This document shows positions 34,094 through 43,405 of a DNA stretch of 47,172 nt, piece after piece (the first letter of the stretch is position 1; the number at the start of each line of letters is the position of its first letter). The notes beneath the pieces were generated by a model. That model saw nothing but the letters and a program-made list of their open reading frames with translations, had not been told where the DNA came from and searched no databases. A program made the translations under genes and the position numbers. The stretch comes from CBDDLJ01 sp965230635 (lineage in GTDB: Bacteria; Pseudomonadota; Gammaproteobacteria; UBA1113): the NCBI GenBank assembly GCA_965230635.1, contig CBDDLJ010000018.1, forward strand, positions 1-47,172, read 5' to 3'.

Positions 34094-34405
34094 ATGCACA
34101 AAATAAAATTATTAATTTTTACCATGCTGTTATCTTTTTCAGCAATGAGCAATGCTGCTAATATAGCTTATTGCACTGGAGATAATTGTCCGGAAAAACC
34201 TCCGGGTACACTAAATAATGAATACCCCAATGCAGTGTGTATGAAAGAATATCAATGCGAAGGATTTTATGCGTTAAAAACAGTCGCAAACAGGTGTGGT
34301 TGTTGTGCCTGTAACGGCGGTAGTTGCGGTTGCGCTGGTTCGAGTATTGTCTGTTGCGATGGGACATTATCACAAGTCTGTGAGTGTCAGTTTATTTTAG
34401 AATAA
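34094..34405 (+). CDS. Small secreted cysteine-rich protein
   Basis: A 103-aa protein with a clear signal peptide (residues 1-21, ending AMSNA). The mature 82 residues contain 14 cysteines (17 percent), clustered as CGCCAC, CGC, CC and CEC in the C-terminal half. The even count suggests disulphides formed in the periplasm or outside the cell, or metal binding. The ending CCDGTLSQVCEC resembles tails I recall in small proteobacterial secreted proteins, without known function. AGGA lies 11 bases before the ATG. Candidate secreted factor; role unknown. Confidence 0.75.
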   Translation: MHKIKLLIFTMLLSFSAMSNAANIAYCTGDNCPEKPPGTLNNEYPNAVCMKEYQCEGFYALKTVANRCGCCACNGGSCGCAGSSIVCCDGTLSQVCECQFILE

Positions 34406-34469
34406 TGATTGGTGGCTATTTAGCTCTTTTCTCAGAACATCTTTCTTTGTCACATTTGCTGCAAAAATC

Positions 34470-35423
34470 TTAACTTTCTAAAAACATGGAACTCAGTGAT
34501 TCTGATTCACTGACTCGGTAGATAGCTTCAGCCAGCATGGAGCAAAGACTGATAACACGGACTTTTTTGCAAGCGATAGCACTGTCGTGTAATGGAATGG
34601 TATCGGTTACCACCAATTCATCGATTTCTGAGTTTTCAATATTATTAATGGCGCTACCTGATAAGACTGGGTGCGTGATATAAGCTTTTACTGAATTAGC
34701 GCCATGTTGTTTCAGTGTTTCTGCAGCAACACATAAAGTGCCTGCTGTATCGACGATATCATCGACTATCACACAATCTCTACCTTTCACATCACCAATG
34801 ACATTCATTACTTCCACTTGATTTGCATTGGGTCGACGTTTGTCAATAATCGCTAAATCAGTATCATCTAAGCGTTTTGCAATCGCTCTTGCTCGAACAA
34901 CACCACCAACATCAGGAGAGACTACCGTGATATTACTGGTATCACCACTGTGATGAATATCATCTAGCATTGCAGGAGTTGCATAAACATTGTCGACAGG
35001 CACATGAAAATAACCTTGAATTTGATCGGCATGCAAATCAACCGTTAACACTCGGTTGATGCCTACAGAGGTTAACATGTCAGCAACCACTTTAGCAGAA
35101 ATAGGAACCCGTGCAGAACGAACGCGTCGATCTTGACGTGCATAACCAAAATAGGGAATTACAGCGGTAATACGCATGGCAGAGGCACGACGTAGTGCGT
35201 CAGCCATAATTAATAATTCCATTAAATGATCATTTGTTGGCATACTCGTTGATTGGATAATAAAGACATCGCGCCCACGCACATTCTCCAATATTTCAAC
35301 CATGATTTCGCCATCGCTGAATTTTTTTACAGTTGCTTTGCCTAGTGAGTGTTTCAATAGCGTTGCAATTTTTTGTGCTAACTCAGGATTAGCATTGCCA
35401 CTAAATAGTGTCATTCTTGACAT
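34470..35423 (-). CDS. prs: Ribose-phosphate pyrophosphokinase
   Basis: A 317-aa enzyme that makes PRPP from ribose 5-phosphate and ATP. It has the start MTLFSGNANPELAQKIA, the ATP site RQDRRVRSARVPISAK near residues 97-112 and the PRPP-binding motif DCVIVDDIVDTAGT near residues 216-229. The neighbouring tRNA-Gln and lolB follow the common gammaproteobacterial order, but ispE is missing from between them. Confidence 0.97.
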   Translation of the reverse strand: MSRMTLFSGNANPELAQKIATLLKHSLGKATVKKFSDGEIMVEILENVRGRDVFIIQSTSMPTNDHLMELLIMADALRRASAMRITAVIPYFGYARQDRRVRSARVPISAKVVADMLTSVGINRVLTVDLHADQIQGYFHVPVDNVYATPAMLDDIHHSGDTSNITVVSPDVGGVVRARAIAKRLDDTDLAIIDKRRPNANQVEVMNVIGDVKGRDCVIVDDIVDTAGTLCVAAETLKQHGANSVKAYITHPVLSGSAINNIENSEIDELVVTDTIPLHDSAIACKKVRVISLCSMLAEAIYRVSESESLSSMFLES

Positions 35424-35455
35424 ATATTTACCTATATCCTACTGTGATTGGAAAT

Positions 35456-35530
35456 TGGCTGGGGTGCTAGGATTCGAACCTAGGAATGCGGAGATCAAAA
35501 CCCCGTGCCTTGCCACTTGGCTACACCCCA
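35456..35530 (-). tRNA. tRNA-Gln (anticodon TTG)
   Basis: A 75-base cloverleaf on the minus strand: acceptor TGGGGTG/CACCCCA, anticodon loop TTTTGAT, T-arm CCTAGGTTCGAATCCTAG and encoded CCA end. Lies between prs and lolB. Confidence 0.95.
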
Positions 35531-35640
35531 ATAACATCAGCAATTGCTGAGTTTTGAAATAGAGGCGTATTTTGCTTGTTTCACGCTGGCTTGTCAACCT
35601 ATCCCCAAGAAACTTAGAAAAGCTATTTTTGTCCTTCATT

Positions 35641-36282
35641 CTATTGTATCAATTGCCAATTATTGATCACTATTTTTATTTTTACTGCGGCGTGTTGCAT
35701 TTTAATTTTACTTGGTAAATCAATATTGTTCTCTGCTGTATAACGTTCATAGAAAATATGCCAGTTTTGTTGGATTAACTCCTCTAAGTGGTTGAAACGA
35801 TCGTATTTTTTTTCATAAGCCCTGTTGGGTACTGGCATTGCTTTTATCCAATAAATCATATTTTTGATTGGTAAATGCCAGCCAGTTTGTTCATAAAACA
35901 ATCTATCTGGATTGTTAGATAGGGTGACTTTTTTTGATGCATCAATGATTTTTACCTTGGATGTGTTACCAACAATTTTTATCGATCCTCCGCCAAATGG
36001 CCCAAACAATTGCAATGTGTAATTGTCACCTTGTTGATGCCAATAGATATTGGCACTCCACGCATTTTTACCATCATTCACAGCCATAGAACCTTTTAGA
36101 TCCCAGTGGTTAAGTGGACTGAGTAGCGCCTGTCGCTGCGCGACTGAAATGTTTTTATTTTGTGCGGATTCCAGGGCTGGTGACATACCAGTACAATTTG
36201 TTAGCAATACGGGAATGAGGCACAGTGAAAAAATCCGTAGCGCCATTCCAGTACTACTTGTCTTTTTGTGAGTGTTCATCAT
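35641..36282 (-). CDS. lolB: Outer-membrane lipoprotein receptor LolB
   Basis: A 213-aa lipoprotein that receives lipoproteins from LolA and inserts them in the outer membrane. The lipobox is LTNC with Cys30 after a hydrophobic segment. The mature part has the LolB pattern WDLKGSMAVNDGKNAWSANIYW and LQLFGPFGGGSIKI, and the GW-LP-KNMIYWIK segment. The signal peptide may start at M13; the first ATG is kept because of the GTGGTGAA sequence before it. Adjacent to tRNA-Gln and divergent from hemA, the usual context. Confidence 0.9.
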   Translation of the reverse strand: MMNTHKKTSSTGMALRIFSLCLIPVLLTNCTGMSPALESAQNKNISVAQRQALLSPLNHWDLKGSMAVNDGKNAWSANIYWHQQGDNYTLQLFGPFGGGSIKIVGNTSKVKIIDASKKVTLSNNPDRLFYEQTGWHLPIKNMIYWIKAMPVPNRAYEKKYDRFNHLEELIQQNWHIFYERYTAENNIDLPSKIKMQHAAVKIKIVINNWQLIQ

Positions 36283-36415
36283 CTATTTCACCACTTACTT
36301 GTGCCGTTAACGATTGCAATGATTTTGTTATTATTCAGCACTTTGTTAGAAACGTCCATCTTTGACTAAGCCCGCGGTAAAGAATGATAAAAAAGCAACA
36401 TAAATTGTCCAAATT

Positions 36416-36444
36416 TTGTCACCACTATTGTTTGGTGCTATAAT
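36416..36444 (+). promoter_or_regulatory. Promoter of hemA-prfA-prmC
   Basis: TTGTCA (36416-36421), a 17-base spacer and a perfect TATAAT (36439-36444). Transcription should start near 36451, giving a leader of about 145 bases before the hemA ATG. The 314-base lolB-hemA gap shows nothing else clear. Confidence 0.7.
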
Positions 36445-36596
36445 TTTGTCGTTTTGAGTCGATCAGAGTTTATCACTGACGAATAAATGCGTAGAATTGG
36501 GCATGATATCAGTTCATGAAGCAGACAGGATATTTTGTTTATATTTTGTACTGCATGTTTGGTTTATTTTTTAATCAGCTAAGATGGTGGCAAGCT

Positions 36597-37892
36597 ATGT
36601 CGTTAATTGTCTGTGGCGTTAACCACAAAACAGCACCGTTGCCATTGCGAGAGCAATTGGCAATTACCCAAGAGCGTCAAGCAGATGCCGTTCAGCAAGC
36701 GATTAATACCTCAAGTTTAGTTGAAGCTGTTATTTTATCTACCTGTAATCGCAGTGAAATCTATGCTATTGCTGATCATGAAGATGCCGTTGTGGATTGG
36801 TTATGTGATTTTCATGAATTGGCATTAGATCGCTGGCAAGATCATGCTTATATTTATAAAGATGAACAGGCAGTTAATCACTTGTTGTCCGTCTGTTGTG
36901 GCTTAGATTCTATGGTACTCGGTGAGCCGCAGATTTTTGGCCAAGTTAAAGACGCTTTCCATATTGCGACAGAGTCGGGTAGTGTGGGTCCCTATATTAA
37001 TTTATTATTTCATCATGTGTTTTCAGTGACGAAACGTATTCGCACAGAGACATCTATTGGTAAAAGTCCGGTTTCTGTTGCGTCAGCAGCGATTAATCTT
37101 GCTAAGTGTATTTTTACTGATTTCAAACAGCTCAACGTATTATTGATTGGTATCGGTGAAATGACCGAATCAGCCCAGCGTTATTTTTCAGATCATAAAG
37201 TGCAGAAAATGTTTATTGCTAATCGCACATTGGCTAAAGCGGAGCATTTTGCCAAAAAAAATAATGCGCATCCCATATCGTTGGCAGACATTAATGAAAT
37301 ATTACCACAAGTTGACATTATTTTATCGGCAACAGCCAGTGCAGAGCCGTTGTTAACTTATCAAATGATGGAGCAAGCCGTCAATACAGTACGCAAGCGC
37401 CCATTTCTATTACTCGATTTAGCGGTTCCACGAGATATAGAAGCGTCAGTTGCTGAATTGGAGGGGGCGTATCTTTACAATATTGATGATTTACTGCAAA
37501 TAACGCAGGCTGGGCTAGCCCAACGAGAAGAGGCAGCACTTGCTGCCCAGAAAATCATAGAGCATGAAGTTATACATTTTACTAAGCATTTACAAGAAAA
37601 ACAATTTTCTGCAACGATCCGTGCTTATCGGCAACAAGCAGAAGCTTTACGTCAACAAGAAGTAGCCAATGCATTACGAATGTTAGCAAAAGGACAAGAA
37701 CCAGAAAAAGTATTAACCAGTATGGCACGGTCATTGACAAATAAATTGATGCATCAGCCTAGTGTGCAATTACGTCAAGCAAGTTACTCAGGCCACTGGG
37801 AAATTTTAGCTGCAGCTAAGCGTTTGTTTGGTTTAGCAGAAGGTGATTGTCCAGTGCAGCAATTGTCGCTTTCAGAAGAAGCATCTGAGTAG
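36597..37892 (+). CDS. hemA: Glutamyl-tRNA reductase
   Basis: A 431-aa enzyme that reduces glutamyl-tRNA to glutamate-1-semialdehyde, the first step of haem synthesis by the C5 route. The start MSLIVCGVNHKTAPLPLREQ and the catalytic Cys50 in LSTCNRSEIY fix the frame; the open frame runs 27 codons further upstream, but those residues do not belong to the family. The NADPH domain (LLIGIGEMTESAQRYF, about 185-200) and C-terminal dimer helix are present. prfA follows after seven bases. Confidence 0.96.
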   Translation: MSLIVCGVNHKTAPLPLREQLAITQERQADAVQQAINTSSLVEAVILSTCNRSEIYAIADHEDAVVDWLCDFHELALDRWQDHAYIYKDEQAVNHLLSVCCGLDSMVLGEPQIFGQVKDAFHIATESGSVGPYINLLFHHVFSVTKRIRTETSIGKSPVSVASAAINLAKCIFTDFKQLNVLLIGIGEMTESAQRYFSDHKVQKMFIANRTLAKAEHFAKKNNAHPISLADINEILPQVDIILSATASAEPLLTYQMMEQAVNTVRKRPFLLLDLAVPRDIEASVAELEGAYLYNIDDLLQITQAGLAQREEAALAAQKIIEHEVIHFTKHLQEKQFSATIRAYRQQAEALRQQEVANALRMLAKGQEPEKVLTSMARSLTNKLMHQPSVQLRQASYSGHWEILAAAKRLFGLAEGDCPVQQLSLSEEASE

Positions 37893-37899
37893 GTAATGA

Positions 37900-38982
37900 A
37901 TGAAAGAATCCATCGCAGAAAAACTGCAAATATTAATAGAACGCCATGAAGAATTAGCAGGGCTATTAAGTCAAACAGATATTATTAATCAGCAAGAAAA
38001 GTTTCGTCAATATTCAAAAGAATATGCAGACTTGGAAACTATCGTTTCAAGTTATAAAAGTTACCAGCAAGCATTAGCCGATAAAGCAGAAGCGCTGCCT
38101 TTGTTGCAAGAAACTGATAAGGAAATGCGTCAACTAGGACAAGAAGAATTAAATGTAGCAGAACAGCGTATAACAATATTAGAAAAAGAGATCCAAGTGC
38201 TTTTACTACCCAAAGATCCAGATGATGATAAAAATATTTATTTGGAAGTTCGTGCTGGCACAGGAGGAGATGAAGCCGCCATCTTTTCAGGCGATTTATC
38301 ACGCATGTATTTGCGTTACGCTGAAAATAATGGCTGGCAGAGTGAAGTTGTCAATGCAAACCCAGGTGAGCATGGTGGTTTTAAAGAAATTATCATTAAA
38401 ATTTCAGGGCAAAATGTCTATTCAAAATTAAAATTTGAATCAGGTGCACACCGAGTACAACGTGTGCCGATGACAGAGTCACAAGGACGCATTCATACAT
38501 CTGCTTGCACCGTAGCAATTTTGCCGGAAGTCACTGAAATTGAAGCGGTAGATATTGCGCCAGCTGATTTAAAAATTGATACTTATCGTGCTTCAGGTGC
38601 GGGAGGTCAACATGTCAACAAAACGGATTCAGCTATTCGAATCACCCATATACCAACCGGTGTTGTCGTCGAATGCCAAGATGAGCGATCTCAACATAAA
38701 AATAAAGCGAAAGCAATGTCATTATTGCAAGCAAAATTACTTGCGTCGGAACAGACAAAGCAGCGAGTAGAGCAGGCAGAAACACGACGTGGTTTAGTCG
38801 GCAGTGGTGATCGATCGGAGCGTATTCGCACCTATAATTACCCACAAGGCCGAGTGACAGACCATCGTATTAATTTGACTTTATATAAACTAGATGACAT
38901 TATTGAAGGTCGTTTAGAAGAAATCATTGAACCTTTAGTTCAAGAACACCAGGCTGATCAGCTTGCCGCGTTAGATGAATAA
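37900..38982 (+). CDS. prfA: Peptide chain release factor 1
   Basis: A 360-aa release factor for UAA and UAG codons. The GGQ tripeptide that enters the peptidyl-transferase centre is residues 235-237 in SGAGGQHVNKTD. Domain 1, with the N-terminal coiled coil, is complete. It overlaps prmC by eight bases; PrmC methylates the Gln of GGQ, so the two genes are functionally linked. Confidence 0.98.
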   Translation: MKESIAEKLQILIERHEELAGLLSQTDIINQQEKFRQYSKEYADLETIVSSYKSYQQALADKAEALPLLQETDKEMRQLGQEELNVAEQRITILEKEIQVLLLPKDPDDDKNIYLEVRAGTGGDEAAIFSGDLSRMYLRYAENNGWQSEVVNANPGEHGGFKEIIIKISGQNVYSKLKFESGAHRVQRVPMTESQGRIHTSACTVAILPEVTEIEAVDIAPADLKIDTYRASGAGGQHVNKTDSAIRITHIPTGVVVECQDERSQHKNKAKAMSLLQAKLLASEQTKQRVEQAETRRGLVGSGDRSERIRTYNYPQGRVTDHRINLTLYKLDDIIEGRLEEIIEPLVQEHQADQLAALDE

Positions 38983-39808
38983 TATTGCTAGTATATTACA
39001 ACAAACTCCGGCTGCATTGCGTATTGATGCAGAGGTATTGTTAGCCTATATTATGTTCGTTAATAGAACCCATCTATATGCGCATCCAGAAAAAGAGTTA
39101 AGCCAACAACAAATATCACAGTTTCAGCAATATTGGCAGCGGCGCCAGCAAGGTGAACCATTAGCTTATATCCTAGGAGAAAAAGAATTTTGGGGTTTGA
39201 CTTTAAAGGTAACACCTTCGACGCTAATCCCTCGTCCTGAGACAGAATCTCTGGTATCAGAAGTGCTAGCGCACCTGCCAACAAAACAGACTTTGTTCAT
39301 TGCTGATTTGGGAACAGGCTGTGGCACAATTGCACTAGCGCTTGCTTCAGAGCGACCACATTGGCAAATAACGGCAACAGATATTTCTCAGCAGGCATTG
39401 CATGTTGCACAGGATAATGCAAAACAGTTAGGTATAGATAATGTAGCTTTTGCACAAGGACAATGGTGTCATGCATTGGGCAATCATACTTTTCATTGTA
39501 TTGTGAGCAATCCTCCTTATATTGCTGAAGGTGATATCCATTTAAGCCAAGCGAGCTTACAGGCAGAGCCGCAGCTTGCACTACGGGCCGGACAGGATGG
39601 TTTAGCTGCATTAACTGTGATTATCGAACAAGCTCGACGATATTTACGGCCACAAGGTTATTTACTGGTAGAACATGGCTTTGATCAAGGAAAAGCTGTT
39701 CGCGCCTTATTTTCTCAATATGCATATTATCCTAGCGAAACAAAGCAAGATTTAGCAGGAAATGATCGCTTGACGGTTGCTGTGGTGAAATGTGCAGGTC
39801 ATAACTAG
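38975..39808 (+). CDS. prmC: Release factor glutamine methyltransferase
   Basis: A 277-aa SAM-dependent enzyme that methylates the glutamine of the GGQ motif in RF1 and RF2. It has the N-terminal helical substrate domain (residues 1-75), PRPETE near residue 87, the SAM motif ADLGTGCGTIALAL near residue 110 and the catalytic NPPY at 179-182. Last gene of the hemA operon. Confidence 0.96.
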   Translation: MNNIASILQQTPAALRIDAEVLLAYIMFVNRTHLYAHPEKELSQQQISQFQQYWQRRQQGEPLAYILGEKEFWGLTLKVTPSTLIPRPETESLVSEVLAHLPTKQTLFIADLGTGCGTIALALASERPHWQITATDISQQALHVAQDNAKQLGIDNVAFAQGQWCHALGNHTFHCIVSNPPYIAEGDIHLSQASLQAEPQLALRAGQDGLAALTVIIEQARRYLRPQGYLLVEHGFDQGKAVRALFSQYAYYPSETKQDLAGNDRLTVAVVKCAGHN

Positions 39809-39947
39809 GTTTGACAAAGATTCATTCTAACATACTCCACATAGGTGATACAATGCTATGAATATGTGGATAACAGTGCCAGTTACCCACGATATTCACA
39901 GCTTCAATAATAATTGACATTTTTTTCCTTTAGCTTGAGTTTTTTCT

Positions 39948-40161
39948 TCAATATTTCATGGGCGTTTTCCCACTTAGGCTACCGTGAGGACAGCGATAAT
40001 TATAAAAAGCTTCCCACTCTTTCAAGTTGTCGTCGCCAGCGATAAAATGTCTCTCAAGAAATGCCAAAATAGCGACATATTTTACTCACGTTGCCAGATT
40101 CTTGAGCATGTTGAAGAATGCGTATCTTTCTTCTTATACCACTGCGGGCTTGATTGCTCAT
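39948..40161 (-). pseudogene. IS481-like transposase remnant, internally deleted
   Basis: On the minus strand from 40161: MSNQARSGIRRKIRILQHAQ and onward to KICRYFGIS, a helix-turn-helix start typical of IS481/IS3-type transposases, then an in-frame TGA where Arg is expected, ETFYRWRRQLE, and after an internal deletion with frameshift a C-terminal fragment FYNYRCPHGSLSGKTPMKYL. The DDE core is missing. AAAAATGTCAA segments on both sides (39913-39924 on the minus strand, 40200-40209 on the plus strand) may be IS ends. The remaining 39809-40254 shows no gene. Confidence 0.75.
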
Positions 40162-40254
40162 ATATGAAAATCCTAGGTTAACGAATATTCATTTTAGCAA
40201 AAATGTCAACCTAAGTCATGACTTCCATACCCTCAGTAATCACAGTTTTACACT

Positions 40255-40524
40255 TCATGTTAGCTTGGCTGAAGAATTGTTTCTAATATTTTCTTGTCGT
40301 ATTTTTATCATTTCTTTTTTAAATGTTTCTATCATTTTCACTTTCACTTTGTTTCGAAAGTTTCTCAGAAATTCTTCAATTTTTTTTTCATCCCCCTCCC
40401 ACTCAGGAAACTCTTCCAATAATTTTCTCCGGGCGGAGGGCATTTCTTTTTCGATGGCTTCGTTAAATTTTCTATCAACTTCCTTCAGAGCCTCTTTTCT
40501 ATCAAAAAAATGTTGCTTTGGCAT
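40255..40524 (-). CDS. Small charged helical hypothetical protein
   Basis: An 89-aa protein rich in Lys, Glu and Arg, predicted almost wholly helical (EALKEVDRKFNEAIEKE, KVKVKMIETFKKEMIK). I recognise no family. Of two nearby ATGs the second (40524) is eight bases after AGGAG and is preferred. It lies between an IS481-like and an IS110-like remnant, so it may be acquired DNA. Confidence 0.55.
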   Translation of the reverse strand: MPKQHFFDRKEALKEVDRKFNEAIEKEMPSARRKLLEEFPEWEGDEKKIEEFLRNFRNKVKVKMIETFKKEMIKIRQENIRNNSSAKLT

Positions 40525-40581
40525 TTTCATTTCTCCTCTTTGTAAGCAGTTAATTACTTTATTTGTAACCCCAGTTCGGAG

Positions 40582-40770
40582 TTTAAGTTGTTATAAACCA
40601 ACACCTTAATGAATGTTGGCTATTGCAATTAGGGCGAGCTGGTGATATCTTATGCAATTTTTTGCGATCGTAAGTAAGGAGCGTATATTTTTTTTAACGT
40701 TGCCATCTTCTCTGAGCAATTCAAAAACATTTTTTGCAATATCAATTCCTAATGACGTAATATATTTCAT
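40582..40770 (-). pseudogene. IS110-family transposase N-terminal remnant
   Basis: The frame from ATG 40770 begins MKYITSLGIDIAKNVFELLR, matching the GIDIAKNVFQL start (first catalytic Asp) of IS110-type DEDD transposases. After about 28 residues the similarity ends, and the frame stops at 40582. The rest of the element is deleted. No other gene is visible in 40531-40952 apart from the terminator. Confidence 0.6.
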
Positions 40771-40887
40771 GGGCTTGTTCTTATTATTTCACTAAATGAA
40801 AAATTTCATTTTGGCGCATTATGACGTCGATTTAAAGTGAGTGGGTCCATTACATTAGGAATAATTGCGTTTTATCTACGATATAAA

Positions 40888-40917
40888 TAAAAAGCTGCCT
40901 CAGTGGGCAGCTTTTTA
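40888..40917 (-). terminator. Terminator downstream of amtB
   Basis: A stem AAAAGCTGCC / GGGCAGCTTTT with loop TCAGT and A/T runs on both sides, 36 bases beyond the amtB stop. Symmetry would let it act on either strand, but amtB is the natural client. Confidence 0.85.
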
Positions 40918-40952
40918 TTTTTACTTCAAGTCTTGAGAGGAATGGTTTCCCA

Positions 40953-42197
40953 TTAATCTGGCTTTTTGATTTTTTCAATATCATCATAAGCCCATTCGCC
41001 GTGCTCAATAATGTCGATACCGATAGCTTCTTCTTCTTGAGTGTGTTTGATAGGCATGATAGCTTTTAACACAAAGAGAATAACTGCGGTTCCAACAGCT
41101 GTTATAGCAACGGATATCCCAACAGCCATAGCCTGTTTCCAGAGTAAACCTGGGTTGCCATAAAATAAACCATCTGCACCACCTGCATTAACGGTTGTTG
41201 TTGCAAAAAGCCCTGTTAACAGACAGCCAGAGATTCCTGATATACCGTGGCAGACAAAAACATCGAGAGTATCGTCGACTGAGCTAGGGATTTTATGTTT
41301 CATTGATATTGCTAGATAAGAAATAATGCTAGTCACAGCACCAATAATAACAGCACCTGTTGGCGTAACGAAACCCGCTGCAGGGGTAATACCAACAAGA
41401 CCGACTACCGCAGATACACCAAACCCAATAGCGGTTGATGGTTTGCCGCGTAACCAGCTTAAGACATTCCATACGGCCATTGATGCGCAAGTTGCTAATG
41501 TTGTTGTCACAACAGCGAGGGAAGCTAAGCTATCACCAGCCAATGCTGAACCTGCGTTGAAGCCATACCAACCAAACCATAGTAACGATGCGCCTAATAA
41601 GACAAAAGGAACATTATGGGCGCTTGATGTGGATTTTGATACTCGGCTACGGGGTCCTAAAATGTATGCTGCAACAAATGCGGCAACACCGGAGTTAATA
41701 TGTACAACGGTACCACCAGCAAAGTCGATAGATCCGTGCTCAACTAGCCAGCCGCCAGGTCCCCATACCATGTGAGCCATAGGTGAATAAATAAACAAGC
41801 TCCAGAGGATAACGAAAATAGCAAATGCTTTGAATTTCATTCGTCCTACCAATGCACCTGAAATAATGGCAGGTGTAATGACGGCAAACATCATTTGAAA
41901 TACCATAAATGTTGCATCAGGAATGGTCGATCCTTCGCTTGCTGAGAGAGAGACACCTTTAAGGGCGACATGTGCTAATCCACCAAAAAATGGATTGCCT
42001 TCAGAAAAAGCGATTGAGTATCCTAAGATATACCAAACAAGTGGCATTACAGCCAGGCATGAAATACTCATAGTCAATGTATTGAGTGTGTTTCTTGCCG
42101 GTGCAAGACCTGAGTAGAAAAATGCCAGTCCTGGCGTCATTAGCATCACAAGGGCAGATGAAAGCATCACCCACGTGTTATCTGCATTACTAATCAT
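40953..42197 (-). CDS. amtB: Ammonium transporter
   Basis: A 414-aa, 11-helix channel-like protein that brings ammonium into the cell. Family signatures are FAGGTVVHINSG (first pore His, about residue 165) and DTLDVFVCHGISGISG (second pore His, about residue 314). It lacks the usual partner glnK next to it. The C-terminal tail (DIIEHGEWAYDD) is the normal GlnK-contact region, so a PII protein probably exists elsewhere. Confidence 0.96.
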   Translation of the reverse strand: MISNADNTWVMLSSALVMLMTPGLAFFYSGLAPARNTLNTLTMSISCLAVMPLVWYILGYSIAFSEGNPFFGGLAHVALKGVSLSASEGSTIPDATFMVFQMMFAVITPAIISGALVGRMKFKAFAIFVILWSLFIYSPMAHMVWGPGGWLVEHGSIDFAGGTVVHINSGVAAFVAAYILGPRSRVSKSTSSAHNVPFVLLGASLLWFGWYGFNAGSALAGDSLASLAVVTTTLATCASMAVWNVLSWLRGKPSTAIGFGVSAVVGLVGITPAAGFVTPTGAVIIGAVTSIISYLAISMKHKIPSSVDDTLDVFVCHGISGISGCLLTGLFATTTVNAGGADGLFYGNPGLLWKQAMAVGISVAITAVGTAVILFVLKAIMPIKHTQEEEAIGIDIIEHGEWAYDDIEKIKKPD

Positions 42198-42408
42198 AAC
42201 TATAGCTTCCTTACTTTATTAACTGAGCCCAATTTTATAATCCTAGTGATTATTGCAATTTCCTCATAGTTAAAAAGGCCCTGCGTTTAAAATTCTCTAG
42301 GATCATACTTTTCACATAACTTTTGTAAGTATAGAACAGAATTTTAATTTTTTAATATTTAAATCATTTCATTACCTGAAATGTAAATAAGCTGTGCAAG
42401 CTGTTTTA

Positions 42409-42442
42409 AAATTAGCTAATAAAATTTCTATTTAGCTAATTT
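42409..42442. promoter_or_regulatory. 11-base inverted repeat between amtB and the porin gene
   Basis: AAATTAGCTAA (42409-42419) and its exact complement TTAGCTAATTT (42432-42442) with a 12-base gap; each half contains the palindrome TTAGCTAA. The site lies midway in the 358-base divergent region 42198-42555, so it could be an operator for one or both genes. No NtrC/sigma-54 site was seen. Nothing else in this gap is clear. Confidence 0.4.
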
Positions 42443-42555
42443 AAATAGCAATATGTCATTCTGCGTTAATTTTTGTTGCATTGCGTTTTGTGAGAAGTTA
42501 GTATCGGCACGGTGGTTAATTTTGATCTGTATTTTTTAAGAAAGGAAGATTGGTT

Positions 42556-43293
42556 ATGAAAAATATTAGTAAGGGTTTATTACTAAGCACTCTTTTATTT
42601 GTTTTCTGCTCAGCTCAGGCGGATGCTTTTGATGATTTCTTCAGCAATATTTCTGCAAATGTTACTTTAACAAATAATTACATGTGGAGAGGTGTTAGTC
42701 AGTCAAATAATGATCCAGCTATTCAAGGTGGATTTGACTATAATCAAGGCAATTTTTACCTTGGGACATGGGCATCAAATGTAAATTTCCAAGATGGTGG
42801 TTTAGCTCACAGTGAAATCGACGGTTATTTTGGTTATACAACAGATTTTAATGGTTTTGGTGTTGATGTTGGTTTCCTTCGTTATTTTTACCCAAATGCA
42901 TCTTCACTTAACTGGAATGAAGTTTACGGTATTGCGTCATATGACATATTTTCAGCAGGTATTCACTACTCTGATAATGCATTTAACTCTAAAGGCTATG
43001 GCATTTATTATACTGTTGGTGTTGATTATGCTTTCCCAGAAACATATGTGTTTAAATTCCTTGAAGGTATGAACATGTTCGCGACATTAGGTCACTATAC
43101 ATTATCAGGAAAAGCGGCGGCACTGTTTAATCCAAGAGCAGGTAGCTATACTGATGTAAATGTTGGAATTAATGCAGATTTTACAGAAAATTTAGCACTT
43201 TCTGTCAGCGGTACTTACACCAATAAGAAACTGAGAGCGCCTTCTGGATGGGATGATAACCAAGTTGTTGTTTCCTTATCTTACTCTTCTTAA
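42556..43293 (+). CDS. TorF-family putative outer-membrane porin
   Basis: A 245-aa protein with a signal peptide (residues 1-24, ending QADA). The mature part is rich in alternating aromatic/Gly patterns of a beta-barrel and starts with NVTLTNNYMWRGVSQSNNDP, the hallmark of this family (about 12 strands predicted), ending VVVSLSYSS. GGAAG stands before the ATG; an in-frame TTG six bases upstream is rejected. Its place between amtB and glutamine synthetase suggests uptake of a nitrogen compound, by inference. Confidence 0.88.
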   Translation: MKNISKGLLLSTLLFVFCSAQADAFDDFFSNISANVTLTNNYMWRGVSQSNNDPAIQGGFDYNQGNFYLGTWASNVNFQDGGLAHSEIDGYFGYTTDFNGFGVDVGFLRYFYPNASSLNWNEVYGIASYDIFSAGIHYSDNAFNSKGYGIYYTVGVDYAFPETYVFKFLEGMNMFATLGHYTLSGKAAALFNPRAGSYTDVNVGINADFTENLALSVSGTYTNKKLRAPSGWDDNQVVVSLSYSS

Positions 43294-43363
43294 GAATGAG
43301 CGAGCTGATTAGTGAGCATAAAGGCATAAAATACACCCAGTATCACTAATCTAAAGGTCATGT

Positions 43364-43405
43364 AAATAACCCTAGGTTAAATTTTAACCTGGGGTTATTT
43401 TTTTT
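43364..43405 (+). terminator. Terminator downstream of the porin gene
   Basis: Stem AAATAACCC-AGGTTAAA / TTTAACCT-GGGTTATTT followed by eight or more T. About 70 bases after the porin stop. Confidence 0.88.

Noticed and set aside
40154..40609. 151-codon plus-strand open frame
   Set aside because: It is antisense to the 89-aa gene and two IS remnants, and its composition is the mirror of a Lys/Glu-rich coding frame. No ribosome site supports it.
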